From Niastella yeongjuensis (GTDB lineage Bacteria > Bacteroidota > Bacteroidia > Chitinophagales > Chitinophagaceae): DNA of 64,000 nucleotides. Position 1 is the stretch's first letter. Each line of letters opens with the position of its first letter. The position numbers were made by a program, and so were the translations under genes. Positions 26,118 to 34,639 of this stretch are shown here, piece by piece. The notes beneath the pieces were generated by a model, which saw nothing but the letters and a program-made list of their open reading frames with translations, did not search any database and was not told the origin of the DNA. The DNA lies in NCBI RefSeq assembly GCF_900110245.1, contig NZ_FOCZ01000010.1, forward strand, positions 205,879-269,878, in the 5' to 3' direction.

Positions 26118-27191
26118 CTACTCAATCGGACAGGCACTTTTGCTGTTGATGCGCGGCTTGCATGCATTATTGGCGTCCTGGTTATAAGTGCTTTGGTCCC
26201 ACACAAAACCCAGTTCAGAACTGCCTGTGGTGTAGGAATACCGGTTCTGACCAATGGGGGCATCGTGTGCTGCACCGGCGCGTACTTTATAGCCATCGCC
26301 GCTATGACCTGCCAGGTTAATAGACAGGGTAACGGTAAACGCATCATAATTCTGAAAATTGATACTGCCGCGGTACCACACCCCTACACTGATGTCGTAT
26401 TCGTTCTGGGTGATCTCGGTTCCCACCTGAAAGGAATTTTGTTTTGCCTGGTTGTACAAAATGCCTGCAATGCTGTACGACCAGGTTTGATCGGGATTGG
26501 TATAGGTATACATGGCGTTGCCCGTCCAGCGAACGGGGAGCTGACTGCGAAATGAATCGGCTGTATTGGTGAGCGATTCATCGGGCCGGTTTATATGGTG
26601 CGCGCTGCCGCCCAGTAATAGGCGGTTGTTGTCGTTCCAGTTATAATTGAAGAACAACCCGGCGGCAAAATCGGGATACCATTTACCACTGTTCACTGCT
26701 TTATCGGCAGCAGTTACACTACCGGGAATTATTCCATCTGCACTCAACTGATCGGCAAATACCAGTTTGCTGTAATCGATACGTCGTTGTACAAAACCAA
26801 ATTGTAAACCACCGCTGACAAACCAGTGCGGTTCATCCCCATTTTCGGCAGGAGATAAAGTACCTGAACAAATGGTATAGGCATAAGAACCATATATGCC
26901 GGTCTTTTTTAAATAACCTTCTGTAGAGTGGGTACCCAGCAGGCCAAAACCACCGTGCATGGAAGGCAGGTATTTATCAACCGATACGGCACTATAAGAG
27001 ATCTGGGAGGGAATGCTCCACCATTGCCGGCGATAAATAGCACTGAAGCGAAGATCATAATCACCTGCACCCGTTGCCGCCGGGTTCAAATAAACCGGCG
27101 ATAAGAACGGCTGTGAGAATACGGGATCCTGCGCTTGTAAGTCGCCTGTCACTATTAAGGTTATGATTGCTACTAATAGATGCTTACTCAT
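26118..27191 (-). CDS. PorP/SprF-family type IX secretion outer-membrane protein
   Basis: The 357-residue protein has a signal peptide (ending near GDLQAQ) and the family opening QDPVFSQPFLSPVYLNPAATG, followed by barrel-like strands (YRRQWWSIP, FVSGGLQFGFVQRRIDYSKLVF, YPDFAAGLFFNYN). PorP/SprF proteins act with T9SS cargo that carries the CHU_C-type C-terminal domain. Its neighbour upstream in the same direction, separated by 368 bp of repeats, is exactly such a protein, so the pair resembles SprF with SprB-like adhesin. Confidence 0.93.
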   Translation of the reverse strand: MSKHLLVAIITLIVTGDLQAQDPVFSQPFLSPVYLNPAATGAGDYDLRFSAIYRRQWWSIPSQISYSAVSVDKYLPSMHGGFGLLGTHSTEGYLKKTGIYGSYAYTICSGTLSPAENGDEPHWFVSGGLQFGFVQRRIDYSKLVFADQLSADGIIPGSVTAADKAVNSGKWYPDFAAGLFFNYNWNDNNRLLLGGSAHHINRPDESLTNTADSFRSQLPVRWTGNAMYTYTNPDQTWSYSIAGILYNQAKQNSFQVGTEITQNEYDISVGVWYRGSINFQNYDAFTVTLSINLAGHSGDGYKVRAGAAHDAPIGQNRYSYTTGSSELGFVWDQSTYNQDANNACKPRINSKSACPIE

Positions 27192-27241
27192 TTTAAAGTT
27201 CCTGTTATTCAGTTATTTGGTTATTAGGTTATTTGGTTTAA

Positions 27242-27300
27242 GAAAGGCAGTAGGCAGTAGGGGAAGAGCAGAGGGCAGAAGGCAGAGGGCAGAAAGAAAT
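27242..27300. repeat. GGCAGA-rich intergenic repeat, copy 1
   Basis: A run of GGCAGT/GGCAGA units (AGAGGGCAGAAGGCAGAG) ending AGAAATACATGC. The same sequence with the AAGAAATACA tail recurs at 54563-54600, and its complement at 54712-54770. It is one of several dispersed intergenic repeats in the window. Confidence 0.6.
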
Positions 27301-27345
27301 ACATGCTTGCGCGGCAGCCAGGTCTCCCCTTTATTAACACCATCA

Positions 27346-27562
27346 ACTCGCCAACCTTATCAACCGTTAACTTGTCAACCTGTCAACTTCTTACCCCCTA
27401 CCTCTTACTTCTTACTTCCTACTTCATTCCTTAATCACGCCTATCAACTTGTTAACTTGTCAACGTGTTAACCTGTTAACCTGTCAACCTGTTAACCTGT
27501 CAACGTGTTAACCCATCAACGTGTTAACCTGTTAACGTGTCAACCTGTTAACGTGTCAACTA
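27346..27562. repeat. 8-bp tandem repeat array (GTYAACNT)
   Basis: Scattered units begin near 27346, and from 27443 to 27562 fifteen 8-bp units follow without a gap (for example GTTAACCT, GTCAACGT, GTTAACGT). The array runs up to the stop codon of the giant PKD gene; the last unit overlaps it. Every unit contains GTYAAC (HpaI/HincII-type half symmetry). A shorter array of the complementary unit (RTTRACAG) sits upstream of the same gene at 32864-32895. No spacers, so not CRISPR. Confidence 0.8.
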
Positions 27563-30500
27563 TTTGACTATGGTAATAAACCCTGCTTTAACCGCCTTAT
27601 CACTATTAGGAAAAACCATCCCCTTCCACTCCGTTCCATTCACATACCGGGCTTCTATTTGCCAGCCATAACTATCCTGCTGTACGTACTGACCATTGTA
27701 CCGGCCGTCCCAGGGTTCACTGGGGGCGCCATTACCATCGAGCCGGGAGGTTTCAAATATTTTTTGTCCCCACGAGTTAAAAATGCGCAGCCGGTATTGT
27801 GATAACCCTTTACCCATAGGCAGAAATTGCCGCAATGCGTTGTTGGCACAACCCGGGCAAATAGCATTGGGCACATACAAATAACCCGGCATATACAGAA
27901 TGCGAACCTGCACGGTATCGTAACCCCGGCACCCCGTACCATAGTCCTGCACATAAAGCTGCACGTTATACATACCGGTATCACCATATTCATAAGTGAT
28001 CTTTTGCCCCGACCGGGTTTGATGCGTGCGATCACCCAGGTTCCACTGATAGATTTTATTCGCATTGGTGGGCATGGTGTCCCAGAACGTAAAGGTGTAA
28101 TCGGGTTGCACTAAAACTTTGGCAGGGGAGAACGCGATTTGCGGACGGGGCAGGGGTTGAATAGTCAGGGTGCCACCGGCGGTAGTATCGCCACAACCGG
28201 CTGCATTTTCTGCCAGTACACTGATGAAAAATGGAGTAGGGGTTGTTGCCAGTTCCGATGCCTGGAAGCGATATGCAAACGGCAGGTCCATACCCTGTAT
28301 ACTGTTATTGATAAACCACTTCAGGTGTACAGGGTCTGTACTTGTGTACTTCACATTGGCATTGAACGAAATGGTGGTATCGTGGTTACACGTGCTGTTG
28401 TCGATGGGTGCAAATTGTACCACAGGTGTGTTATTCACCACAAAGGTATAGGTGGTGCTATCGGCACATTCATTGGTGGTGTGTATTACCAGTTTTACCG
28501 AATAGGTGCCGGGTTTATTATAAATATGTGCAGCAGAGGGACCAGTGGCGTTAAATGTATACGGTGCCTGTGCGCTGTCGTAGAAAGTCCATTCTGTTAG
28601 TAGCGCATTGGCGGCACCGGTAGCGGTTGTTTGCATGGTATAGGGTATGCATGCCCTGCCGGGTTGAACGCCGATCTGCGGCTGAATTTTATCGGTAACT
28701 GTCAATACGCGCGAGGCGGTATCTGTACAAACCAGTCCGGAGTTGTTTACTTTTTTGGCTATCTGTTGAATGGTGTAAGCGCCGGGGGCAGCATACGCAT
28801 GGGCATCATTCACGGCCGAGGATGTTTGACCATCGCCCCACAGCCATTCATAGGCAGAAGCGTTTACGGCTTTGTTGGTGGTAAATATGGAATTGCCTGT
28901 ACAGATAACAGGGTTGCTGAGCAGGAATGCGGCAGTGGGTTTATTATAGGCAATCACCTTACGATAGATGGTGGTATCGGTACACTCGTTCTGCAGCAGG
29001 ATTGTTATCGTATATGTGCCTCCGACTGCGAAGGTGTGGCCTACAGTGTTTTGAGCATTAGGGGTACTGATGATCGGGGTATTATCACCGAAGTTCCAGG
29101 TAAGGGTTGACGCGCCGGTACTGCTGTTGTTGAACGCAACGGTATGGGGCGCGCAACCTTCCAGCTGGGTACCGTTTATCAACACCTGGGCATCTATGTT
29201 ATTGGGCAATACCAACAGGCTGATGGTTTGTGTATCGCGACGGCATTGGTTTTCGGCAATCAATCGAAGATCGAAGGTGTCGATGGCTCCGGTGTGGTAC
29301 ACATGCACAAAAGTATTGTTGCGGGTGGTAGTGTCTTTTTGGCCATCATCATAATCCCAGTAGTAAGCAAAGTTGTTACCTGCCGATCTGTTGGTGATGG
29401 TTACATCAAAAGGCGAACAGCCCTTGGTGGCATCTACGGTGAACCGGGCTTTGGCATCGGCATATACCAACACACTGTCGTGGTAATACGAGGTGTCGCA
29501 ACCATTAAAAGCTTTCAGGGTAATGTAATAAGTGGTATCGCGAAAATCGGGGCTGGTATTGTAGGTAATGGCTGCAGGCGTAGTCTGGGTGCTGCTGATG
29601 CCATTGCCGAAGTTCCAGAAGAACTGAATGCCATTCAATTGGCTGCTGGTATTGGTAAACGCTATTGGCAGGGGGCCGCAACCCTTTGCCTTATCTTTTG
29701 TAAAGGCAGCCGTTACACCGGCTACGGTATGAAAGGTCATCTCCATGCTATCGGCTTTACAGCCATGGGAGCTGGCAGTAACCAGCTTTACCAGTACATC
29801 CTGCGCCATGCCCGTGATGGGGTAGCTGGGGAATGTGCCATTGGTATTGCTGGCGATTTGAACGCCATTCGCAAGCCACGTGTATTGTCCATTCCCTGCC
29901 GCAAAGGGAACGGTAGTAATAACAGAATCCAAATTTACCGGGGCACATTTGGTGGTACCGGTAGCGGTGAACTGCGCTTTGGCATCGGGGTTCACTACTA
30001 CCTGTACATGCGCGGTGTCGGCACAACCATTGGCAAGAACACCTGCCAGAAAATAGGTGGTAGTGACAGTGGGCGAAACTATTACTGTATCGGGCGTTTT
30101 ATAATTCAATGCGGTAGCTGGCCACCAGGTATAGCTGTCAGCGCCACCGCCTTCCAGTTGGGTGCTGTTGTTAATACAAATAGTTGCCGCTGCTGTGGTA
30201 ATGGTAACAACAGGCCGGCGTTTTACCGTAACGTAAAGGGAATCTTCGGTGGCGCAGTTAGCACCAACAGAAGCGATGAGTTTATAACCATAGGTGGTAT
30301 CATTGGCTGTGCCGGTATAATCGAGCAATAAAACCGGATTCGCGCTGGTGGAACTGTTGAGACCTGTTGCCGGGGACCATTGATAGTTTACGCCATTTAT
30401 GGCGGGTGTACCAATGGAAATGGGCGATCGGCTGCAAATAACGGTATCGTTCCCCGCATTGGCCACAGGTTTGTCAGTTACCGTAACCGTGGTGTTCACC

Positions 30501-32653
30501 ATAACGCTGGTATTACAACTGCTGTCAATTACTTTTAGTTGAACCGCATAGGTGCCTGTGCTGGTGTATTGTATGATGCCGGGTATCAGTTGACTGGAGG
30601 TAGCCGGCGTACCATTGACAAACGACCATTGATAACCCAGTGGACCTTGGGAATAACAGGTGGTGGCGGTGGCCGATGGACTAAGGCCATTAGAGATACA
30701 GATCGCATTGACAGGGTTCACAACAGCAGCTGGCAATCCTTTTACATAAAAAGTATCTTCTTTATAAGATTCCGGACAAGCCAGTCCGGCGGCATTGGCG
30801 GTAACCGTGAGGCGAATAACATATTTGCCGGGTATGTTGAATTGTATTTCGGGTGAGGCTGTGTTGAGGGTTGACCCATTGGCAAACTGCCAGGCCGGGG
30901 TTTGGCTGGAACCGCAACCCAACGGATCGCTGTATGTTACCTTCCACGTGTATTTATCGCCCTGGCAACCGTTTATTGGCGATGTATTGGTGAAGATGGC
31001 ATTACCGGGGCCGCAGCTGCTGTTTCGGTTCATGGTGAACTGAGCGTTGGGCGGATTGCGAACGCAGATCACCCTGGTATTGCTGTCGAGCCCGCACTTA
31101 TCGTTAAAGATGTACAGCTTTACGGTATACAAACCGGTTGTATTGAAAACAACGTTCAGGGAGTTGGAACCTTTTGTCCATAGAAAACCGTTCAATGCAT
31201 TTCCATTTAACGAGCCCGGGGTTCCCGCCATAATGGTATAACCGGTAGCGGGTGAAATGGTCCATACCTGTTTGCCGGTATTGATACAAGTGGAACCGGT
31301 GCCCCCGGTGGGCGTGATCACTGAGCCATAGGTAGAGTTGCTAATGATGTCTACACTGGAATTGGTACACACGGTTTCCGAAGGGGCCACATAGATGGCA
31401 GCGCGTGGTTTGCCTGATACATAAATAGGAACTACCGAAGGGCTGGTAGTGCCACAGGGGTTTTGAATGGTAAGATACGCGCCAAAAGCATTCGGAAAGG
31501 TAGTGTTACCACTGCTGCTTACGAAGCCACAGGAACCCTGCTTAAAGTAATGTGCCGCTATGGACGGGGGTGGGTGTATAAATACCTGTGGGTCTGAACC
31601 ATCATTTATGAGGAAGGAATATTGCGTACCCGGTGGGTTGGCTGAAATATTATTGATGGCGAACCGCAGGGAGTCAGACGAACAAACATCGGTATTACCA
31701 AGGCTCGCCAGTCCACCGGCGGGGGTGGAACCCAGGAATACGATGTATTTTTTTATACCAACACATCCATCGGCACCGGTAACGCTTACCGTCATGGTAC
31801 TGCTGCCCAATGGAAAGATATGTTTTATAATAGTGGCTGCCGGCCAGTTGTTGAAGGTGGTATCGGGCGTACCATCGCCCCATGAAATGGCATAACTGGT
31901 ATTGATAGGGGAAGTGGTTGATTCGTTAACAAAGCTGAAGATATAAGCCGGTACATTGGCGCAGCGTTTAAAGGTGGGTACCTCATTGAATGTTCCATAA
32001 TTGATGTTGATATCGGCATTGCCTACCGCCGCATCCGGAACATTTCTAATGGTAATGTTCTGCGCGGTGGAGTCTATACATCCATACCGGTTGGTTACAA
32101 TTTGTTTTACGGAGTACAGGGTTGTACCGGGCATACCAACGGCATTCAGAAATTGATACGCAGGGCTGGCATCGGTGCTGATACTGCCATCGCCAAACTT
32201 CCAGTAATAGGTTAAGCCTGTACCCATTGCCTGATCTGTAAACTGAATATTGGTATTGCCGCATACATTGTTGGCAGAGAAACTGAATCCCGCAGTTGGC
32301 TTATTGTTGGAGACTTCCACTACTATCTCCATGGAATCGACCATGTTACCCGCGGCAATCACCTGTTTGGTAGTATAGAAACCTGCGGTTGGATATACTA
32401 TGCTAACAGGTCCCAATCCGTTTTGGGTAGTTTTGTTGCCATTGGTGAACACCCAGTCGATATTGATAGAACCTTGTGCCGAGCTGTGGTAGGTGATATA
32501 TTTGCCTTCACATACGCGCACGGTGTCGCCATGGTTTACAATTTGTCCATTGGCCCTTATGCCCGCCGTTACCTGGGTGAACGCCGGTGATGCAACGGAT
32601 ACCAATAATACCAACAATAACAAAAAGACAGACGGATTACGTGTCTGACGCAT
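27560..32653 (-). CDS. Giant PKD-repeat T9SS cargo protein with gliding-motility-associated C-terminal domain
   Basis: The 1697-residue protein has a signal peptide (MRQTRNPSVFLLLLVLLVSV, ending near PAFTQ) and about a dozen PKD/Ig-like repeats, recognisable by FGDGS/WDYDDG/FGDNTP/WGDGQ-type turns (for example YYWKFGDGSIS, FFWNFGNGIS). The last ~90 residues form a CHU_C/type-B sorting domain (GYLYVPNAICPGC, YRLRIFNSWGQKIFET, EPWDGRYNGQYVQQDSYGWQIEARY). It should be exported by T9SS and displayed or released. The adjacent PorP/SprF gene probably serves it. Function likely adhesive. Confidence 0.95.
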   Translation of the reverse strand: MRQTRNPSVFLLLLVLLVSVASPAFTQVTAGIRANGQIVNHGDTVRVCEGKYITYHSSAQGSINIDWVFTNGNKTTQNGLGPVSIVYPTAGFYTTKQVIAAGNMVDSMEIVVEVSNNKPTAGFSFSANNVCGNTNIQFTDQAMGTGLTYYWKFGDGSISTDASPAYQFLNAVGMPGTTLYSVKQIVTNRYGCIDSTAQNITIRNVPDAAVGNADININYGTFNEVPTFKRCANVPAYIFSFVNESTTSPINTSYAISWGDGTPDTTFNNWPAATIIKHIFPLGSSTMTVSVTGADGCVGIKKYIVFLGSTPAGGLASLGNTDVCSSDSLRFAINNISANPPGTQYSFLINDGSDPQVFIHPPPSIAAHYFKQGSCGFVSSSGNTTFPNAFGAYLTIQNPCGTTSPSVVPIYVSGKPRAAIYVAPSETVCTNSSVDIISNSTYGSVITPTGGTGSTCINTGKQVWTISPATGYTIMAGTPGSLNGNALNGFLWTKGSNSLNVVFNTTGLYTVKLYIFNDKCGLDSNTRVICVRNPPNAQFTMNRNSSCGPGNAIFTNTSPINGCQGDKYTWKVTYSDPLGCGSSQTPAWQFANGSTLNTASPEIQFNIPGKYVIRLTVTANAAGLACPESYKEDTFYVKGLPAAVVNPVNAICISNGLSPSATATTCYSQGPLGYQWSFVNGTPATSSQLIPGIIQYTSTGTYAVQLKVIDSSCNTSVMVNTTVTVTDKPVANAGNDTVICSRSPISIGTPAINGVNYQWSPATGLNSSTSANPVLLLDYTGTANDTTYGYKLIASVGANCATEDSLYVTVKRRPVVTITTAAATICINNSTQLEGGGADSYTWWPATALNYKTPDTVIVSPTVTTTYFLAGVLANGCADTAHVQVVVNPDAKAQFTATGTTKCAPVNLDSVITTVPFAAGNGQYTWLANGVQIASNTNGTFPSYPITGMAQDVLVKLVTASSHGCKADSMEMTFHTVAGVTAAFTKDKAKGCGPLPIAFTNTSSQLNGIQFFWNFGNGISSTQTTPAAITYNTSPDFRDTTYYITLKAFNGCDTSYYHDSVLVYADAKARFTVDATKGCSPFDVTITNRSAGNNFAYYWDYDDGQKDTTTRNNTFVHVYHTGAIDTFDLRLIAENQCRRDTQTISLLVLPNNIDAQVLINGTQLEGCAPHTVAFNNSSTGASTLTWNFGDNTPIISTPNAQNTVGHTFAVGGTYTITILLQNECTDTTIYRKVIAYNKPTAAFLLSNPVICTGNSIFTTNKAVNASAYEWLWGDGQTSSAVNDAHAYAAPGAYTIQQIAKKVNNSGLVCTDTASRVLTVTDKIQPQIGVQPGRACIPYTMQTTATGAANALLTEWTFYDSAQAPYTFNATGPSAAHIYNKPGTYSVKLVIHTTNECADSTTYTFVVNNTPVVQFAPIDNSTCNHDTTISFNANVKYTSTDPVHLKWFINNSIQGMDLPFAYRFQASELATTPTPFFISVLAENAAGCGDTTAGGTLTIQPLPRPQIAFSPAKVLVQPDYTFTFWDTMPTNANKIYQWNLGDRTHQTRSGQKITYEYGDTGMYNVQLYVQDYGTGCRGYDTVQVRILYMPGYLYVPNAICPGCANNALRQFLPMGKGLSQYRLRIFNSWGQKIFETSRLDGNGAPSEPWDGRYNGQYVQQDSYGWQIEARYVNGTEWKGMVFPNSDKAVKAGFITIVK

Positions 32654-32863
32654 ACAAACTGGTTAGGGGGGTGACTGGATCGGGGACGGAGTGCTTTGGA
32701 GGAATTTTCAAAAAGGATATTCTGACCCAATATCTTCAGAGCCAGTGCACGTTAATGCCTGGGCATTTGTAAACCTTCTTTTTGTTTGTGGAAGAGGTGG
32801 TTCTAAAGATGGGCGCGAAGGTAGGGTTTAATGTTGAATGTTTGATGTTGAATGTTTAAGGAG

Positions 32864-32895
32864 GTTGACCAGTTAACAGGTTGACAGGTTAACGA
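32864..32895. repeat. 8-bp repeat units upstream of the giant PKD gene
   Basis: GTTGACCA, GTTAACAG, GTTGACAG and GTTAACGA follow each other. They are the reverse complement of the CTGTYAAC units at 27443-27562, so the PKD gene is bracketed by arrays in opposite orientation. A GATGTTGAATGTTT direct repeat lies just before. The rest of 32654-33004 shows no gene. Confidence 0.7.
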
Positions 32896-33004
32896 AGTTG
32901 ATACATTTCCCCAAAAGTTAACGAATCCTTAAACAGGTGTATCTTACACAAACTGCTGCAACAACCTTTAAAAACGTGGTGTCACCTACAGTCAAATTAA
33001 ACTC

Positions 33005-33178
33005 ATGAAACAACCAATACTAACTGCCACAGACGTAGGGCTCCTCATGCGCTGCACTCCGATGGATAATGACCTGCGGGCACAAGGATATGGTATTAAA
33101 GATATTTCTAACCCGATTCAAAAAGCAACTTACCCCAGCAACTGCCTGAAACCTTCTCTCATCACAAAAATTAAATAA
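33005..33178 (+). CDS. 57-residue unknown ORF overlapping the first barrel gene (TAATG)
   Basis: The ORF starts MKQPILTATDVGLLMRCTPM and ends KIK; its TAA shares one base with the ATG of the next gene (TAATG), a typical translational-coupling arrangement. It has two cysteines, no hydrophobic signal, and no family that I recognise. A GTGTA-tct-TACAC inverted repeat lies 56 bp upstream. The overlap is the main evidence that it is real; it could still be a chance ORF. Confidence 0.45.
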   Translation: MKQPILTATDVGLLMRCTPMDNDLRAQGYGIKDISNPIQKATYPSNCLKPSLITKIK

Positions 33179-33873
33179 TGCGCCGGATCTATATATTATG
33201 CCTGCGGCTTTTGCTGGTGTCAGGCTATGTTAATGCACAACACTACCCACCGCCAACTTATCACGGCATACCAAAGCCCATTGATTCCGGAAAAATTTAT
33301 CTAAGGTTAAATGCGATGGGTTTAATAGATCTGCTGGGTGGGAATATTTCCATAGGCGGAGAAGCGCGGTTAAACAAGCGCTTGTCAATAACCATGGATG
33401 CCGGTTATATTTTCTATTCAACGTTGTACAGGGGAAACAGAGCCACCGGTGTTATACTGCGCCCGGGTGCCAGATTATATTCAGGTAAAAACAAAAATAT
33501 TTTTTTCGACCTGCAATTACATTATAAAGGGGTTACGCATAAGGTGTATGACTCGCTGCAAAAGGACCTGGTGAATAATGTGGGTACCTACGAGGAATAT
33601 AAAAAATTCCAGGTACGGCGACGTATCTATGGTGGTCAGATCTTAATAGGAGGTAAGTTGTTTCCGTCGGGAAACACCCGGTTGTTTCTGGAAATATACT
33701 GGGGGTTGGGTCTTCGTTATAAAGAAGAATGGCTCTATCATGAGGAACCCAACAGCGGCTATCCGACAGGAGGGTCACTTTTTTTTCATGAAAATATTTT
33801 ATCAGTAAGAAAACAAACGGCTATTTCTCCTGCCATGCCATTTGGATTGCGGTTGGTATATGCAATCCCTTAA
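33178..33873 (+). CDS. Secreted/outer-membrane beta-barrel-like protein, paralogue 1
   Basis: The 231-residue protein has a signal peptide (MRRIYILCLRLLLVSGYVNAQ) and alternating amphipathic strands (KIYLRLNAMGLIDLLGG, ISIGGEARLNKRLSITMDAGYIFYS, YGGQILIGGKLF) ending in LRLVYAIP, the hydrophobic/aromatic C-terminal strand typical of an outer-membrane barrel. It resembles DUF3575-type porin-like proteins; no specific function. The next gene is a clear tandem duplicate. Confidence 0.7.
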   Translation: MRRIYILCLRLLLVSGYVNAQHYPPPTYHGIPKPIDSGKIYLRLNAMGLIDLLGGNISIGGEARLNKRLSITMDAGYIFYSTLYRGNRATGVILRPGARLYSGKNKNIFFDLQLHYKGVTHKVYDSLQKDLVNNVGTYEEYKKFQVRRRIYGGQILIGGKLFPSGNTRLFLEIYWGLGLRYKEEWLYHEEPNSGYPTGGSLFFHENILSVRKQTAISPAMPFGLRLVYAIP

Positions 33874-33892
33874 ACTTCTAAAAGAATAAATA

Positions 33893-34567
33893 ATGTACCA
33901 AACCTGTCTGTTATGCCTGTTGCTGTTAGTGACAACTGTTGGTAATTCCCAACATAGAATGCGCAAACCCTGGCCGGGCGACACCAGTAAAATATGCCTC
34001 CGGATGAATTTTCTGGGGTTACTGGATAACCAGGATGGGAATGGTTCCATAGGCGGGGAGGTTCGATTAAACAAAACCTGGTCTGCCATTATGGATGCCG
34101 GTTATATATTTTATTCGGAATACTTTAAAAATGCTGATAAGGCGAGCGGCTTTATTTTACGTCCGGGATTCAGGGCTTATCTGAATAAATACAGGAATAT
34201 GTATGTTGACCTGCAAATGCACTATAAAAATGTTCGCTATACCATCAATGACTATATGGATAACGATGCAATGAATAATCCGCCAGCCAATCGGGAATTA
34301 AAGGAATTCCAGATACAAAAACGGGTTGTTGGCGGGCAAATTTTATTTGGAGGAAAACTGTTTTTATCAAGGAACTATCGATGGTTCTTTGAATTTTACA
34401 TTGGGTTAGGCTTACGGTATAAAGAAGAATACCTGTATAACGAACCCGATGGCGAATATGGCCATAGTTGGGGCATATTCCGCGCAGGCACACTTACCCC
34501 TAAAAAAAGTACCATGGTAGTGGCCGCCGTCCCTTATGGGATGCGGCTGGTATTTGCAATACGCTGA
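33893..34567 (+). CDS. Secreted/outer-membrane beta-barrel-like protein, paralogue 2
   Basis: The 224-residue protein follows its paralogue after 19 bp. Shared blocks are RMNFLGLLDNQDG..GGEVRLNKTWSAIMDAGYIFYS, DLQMHYKNVRYT, GGQILFGGKLF, GLGLRYKEEYLYNEP and the C-terminus GMRLVFAIR. The signal peptide is MYQTCLLCLLLLVTTVGNSQ. Tandem duplication with moderate divergence suggests related but distinct roles. Ends just before a GC-rich REP-like repeat. Confidence 0.7.
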   Translation: MYQTCLLCLLLLVTTVGNSQHRMRKPWPGDTSKICLRMNFLGLLDNQDGNGSIGGEVRLNKTWSAIMDAGYIFYSEYFKNADKASGFILRPGFRAYLNKYRNMYVDLQMHYKNVRYTINDYMDNDAMNNPPANRELKEFQIQKRVVGGQILFGGKLFLSRNYRWFFEFYIGLGLRYKEEYLYNEPDGEYGHSWGIFRAGTLTPKKSTMVVAAVPYGMRLVFAIR

Positions 34568-34622
34568 AGGGCAGAAGGCCCTCCTACGCCAGGGCTCCGG
34601 CGGGCGAGGCAGAGGGCAGAGT
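34563..34622. repeat. GGCAGA-rich repeat with embedded GC-rich REP-like hairpin
   Basis: AAGGGCAGAAGGCC, CTACGCCAGGGCTCCGGCGGGCG and AGGCAGAGGGCAGAG are joined here between convergent genes. The REP-like core resembles the one at 46706-46733. Confidence 0.6.
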
Positions 34623-34639
34623 GTTCTCTGTTTAGCGTA

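Noticed and set aside
25997..26347. Minus-strand frame overlapping the 3' end of the PorP gene
   Set aside because: It is in another frame of the same strand and encodes no recognisable segment; the PorP frame is continuous.
27443..27562. Tandem repeats considered as a CRISPR array
   Set aside because: Units are 8 bp and contiguous, with no spacers and no cas genes nearby.
29144..30331. 395-codon open frame antisense to the giant PKD gene
   Set aside because: It mirrors the codon bias of the PKD gene, its translation is Gly/Cys/Ile-rich without domains, and the opposite strand has a clear protein with signal, repeats and sorting domain.
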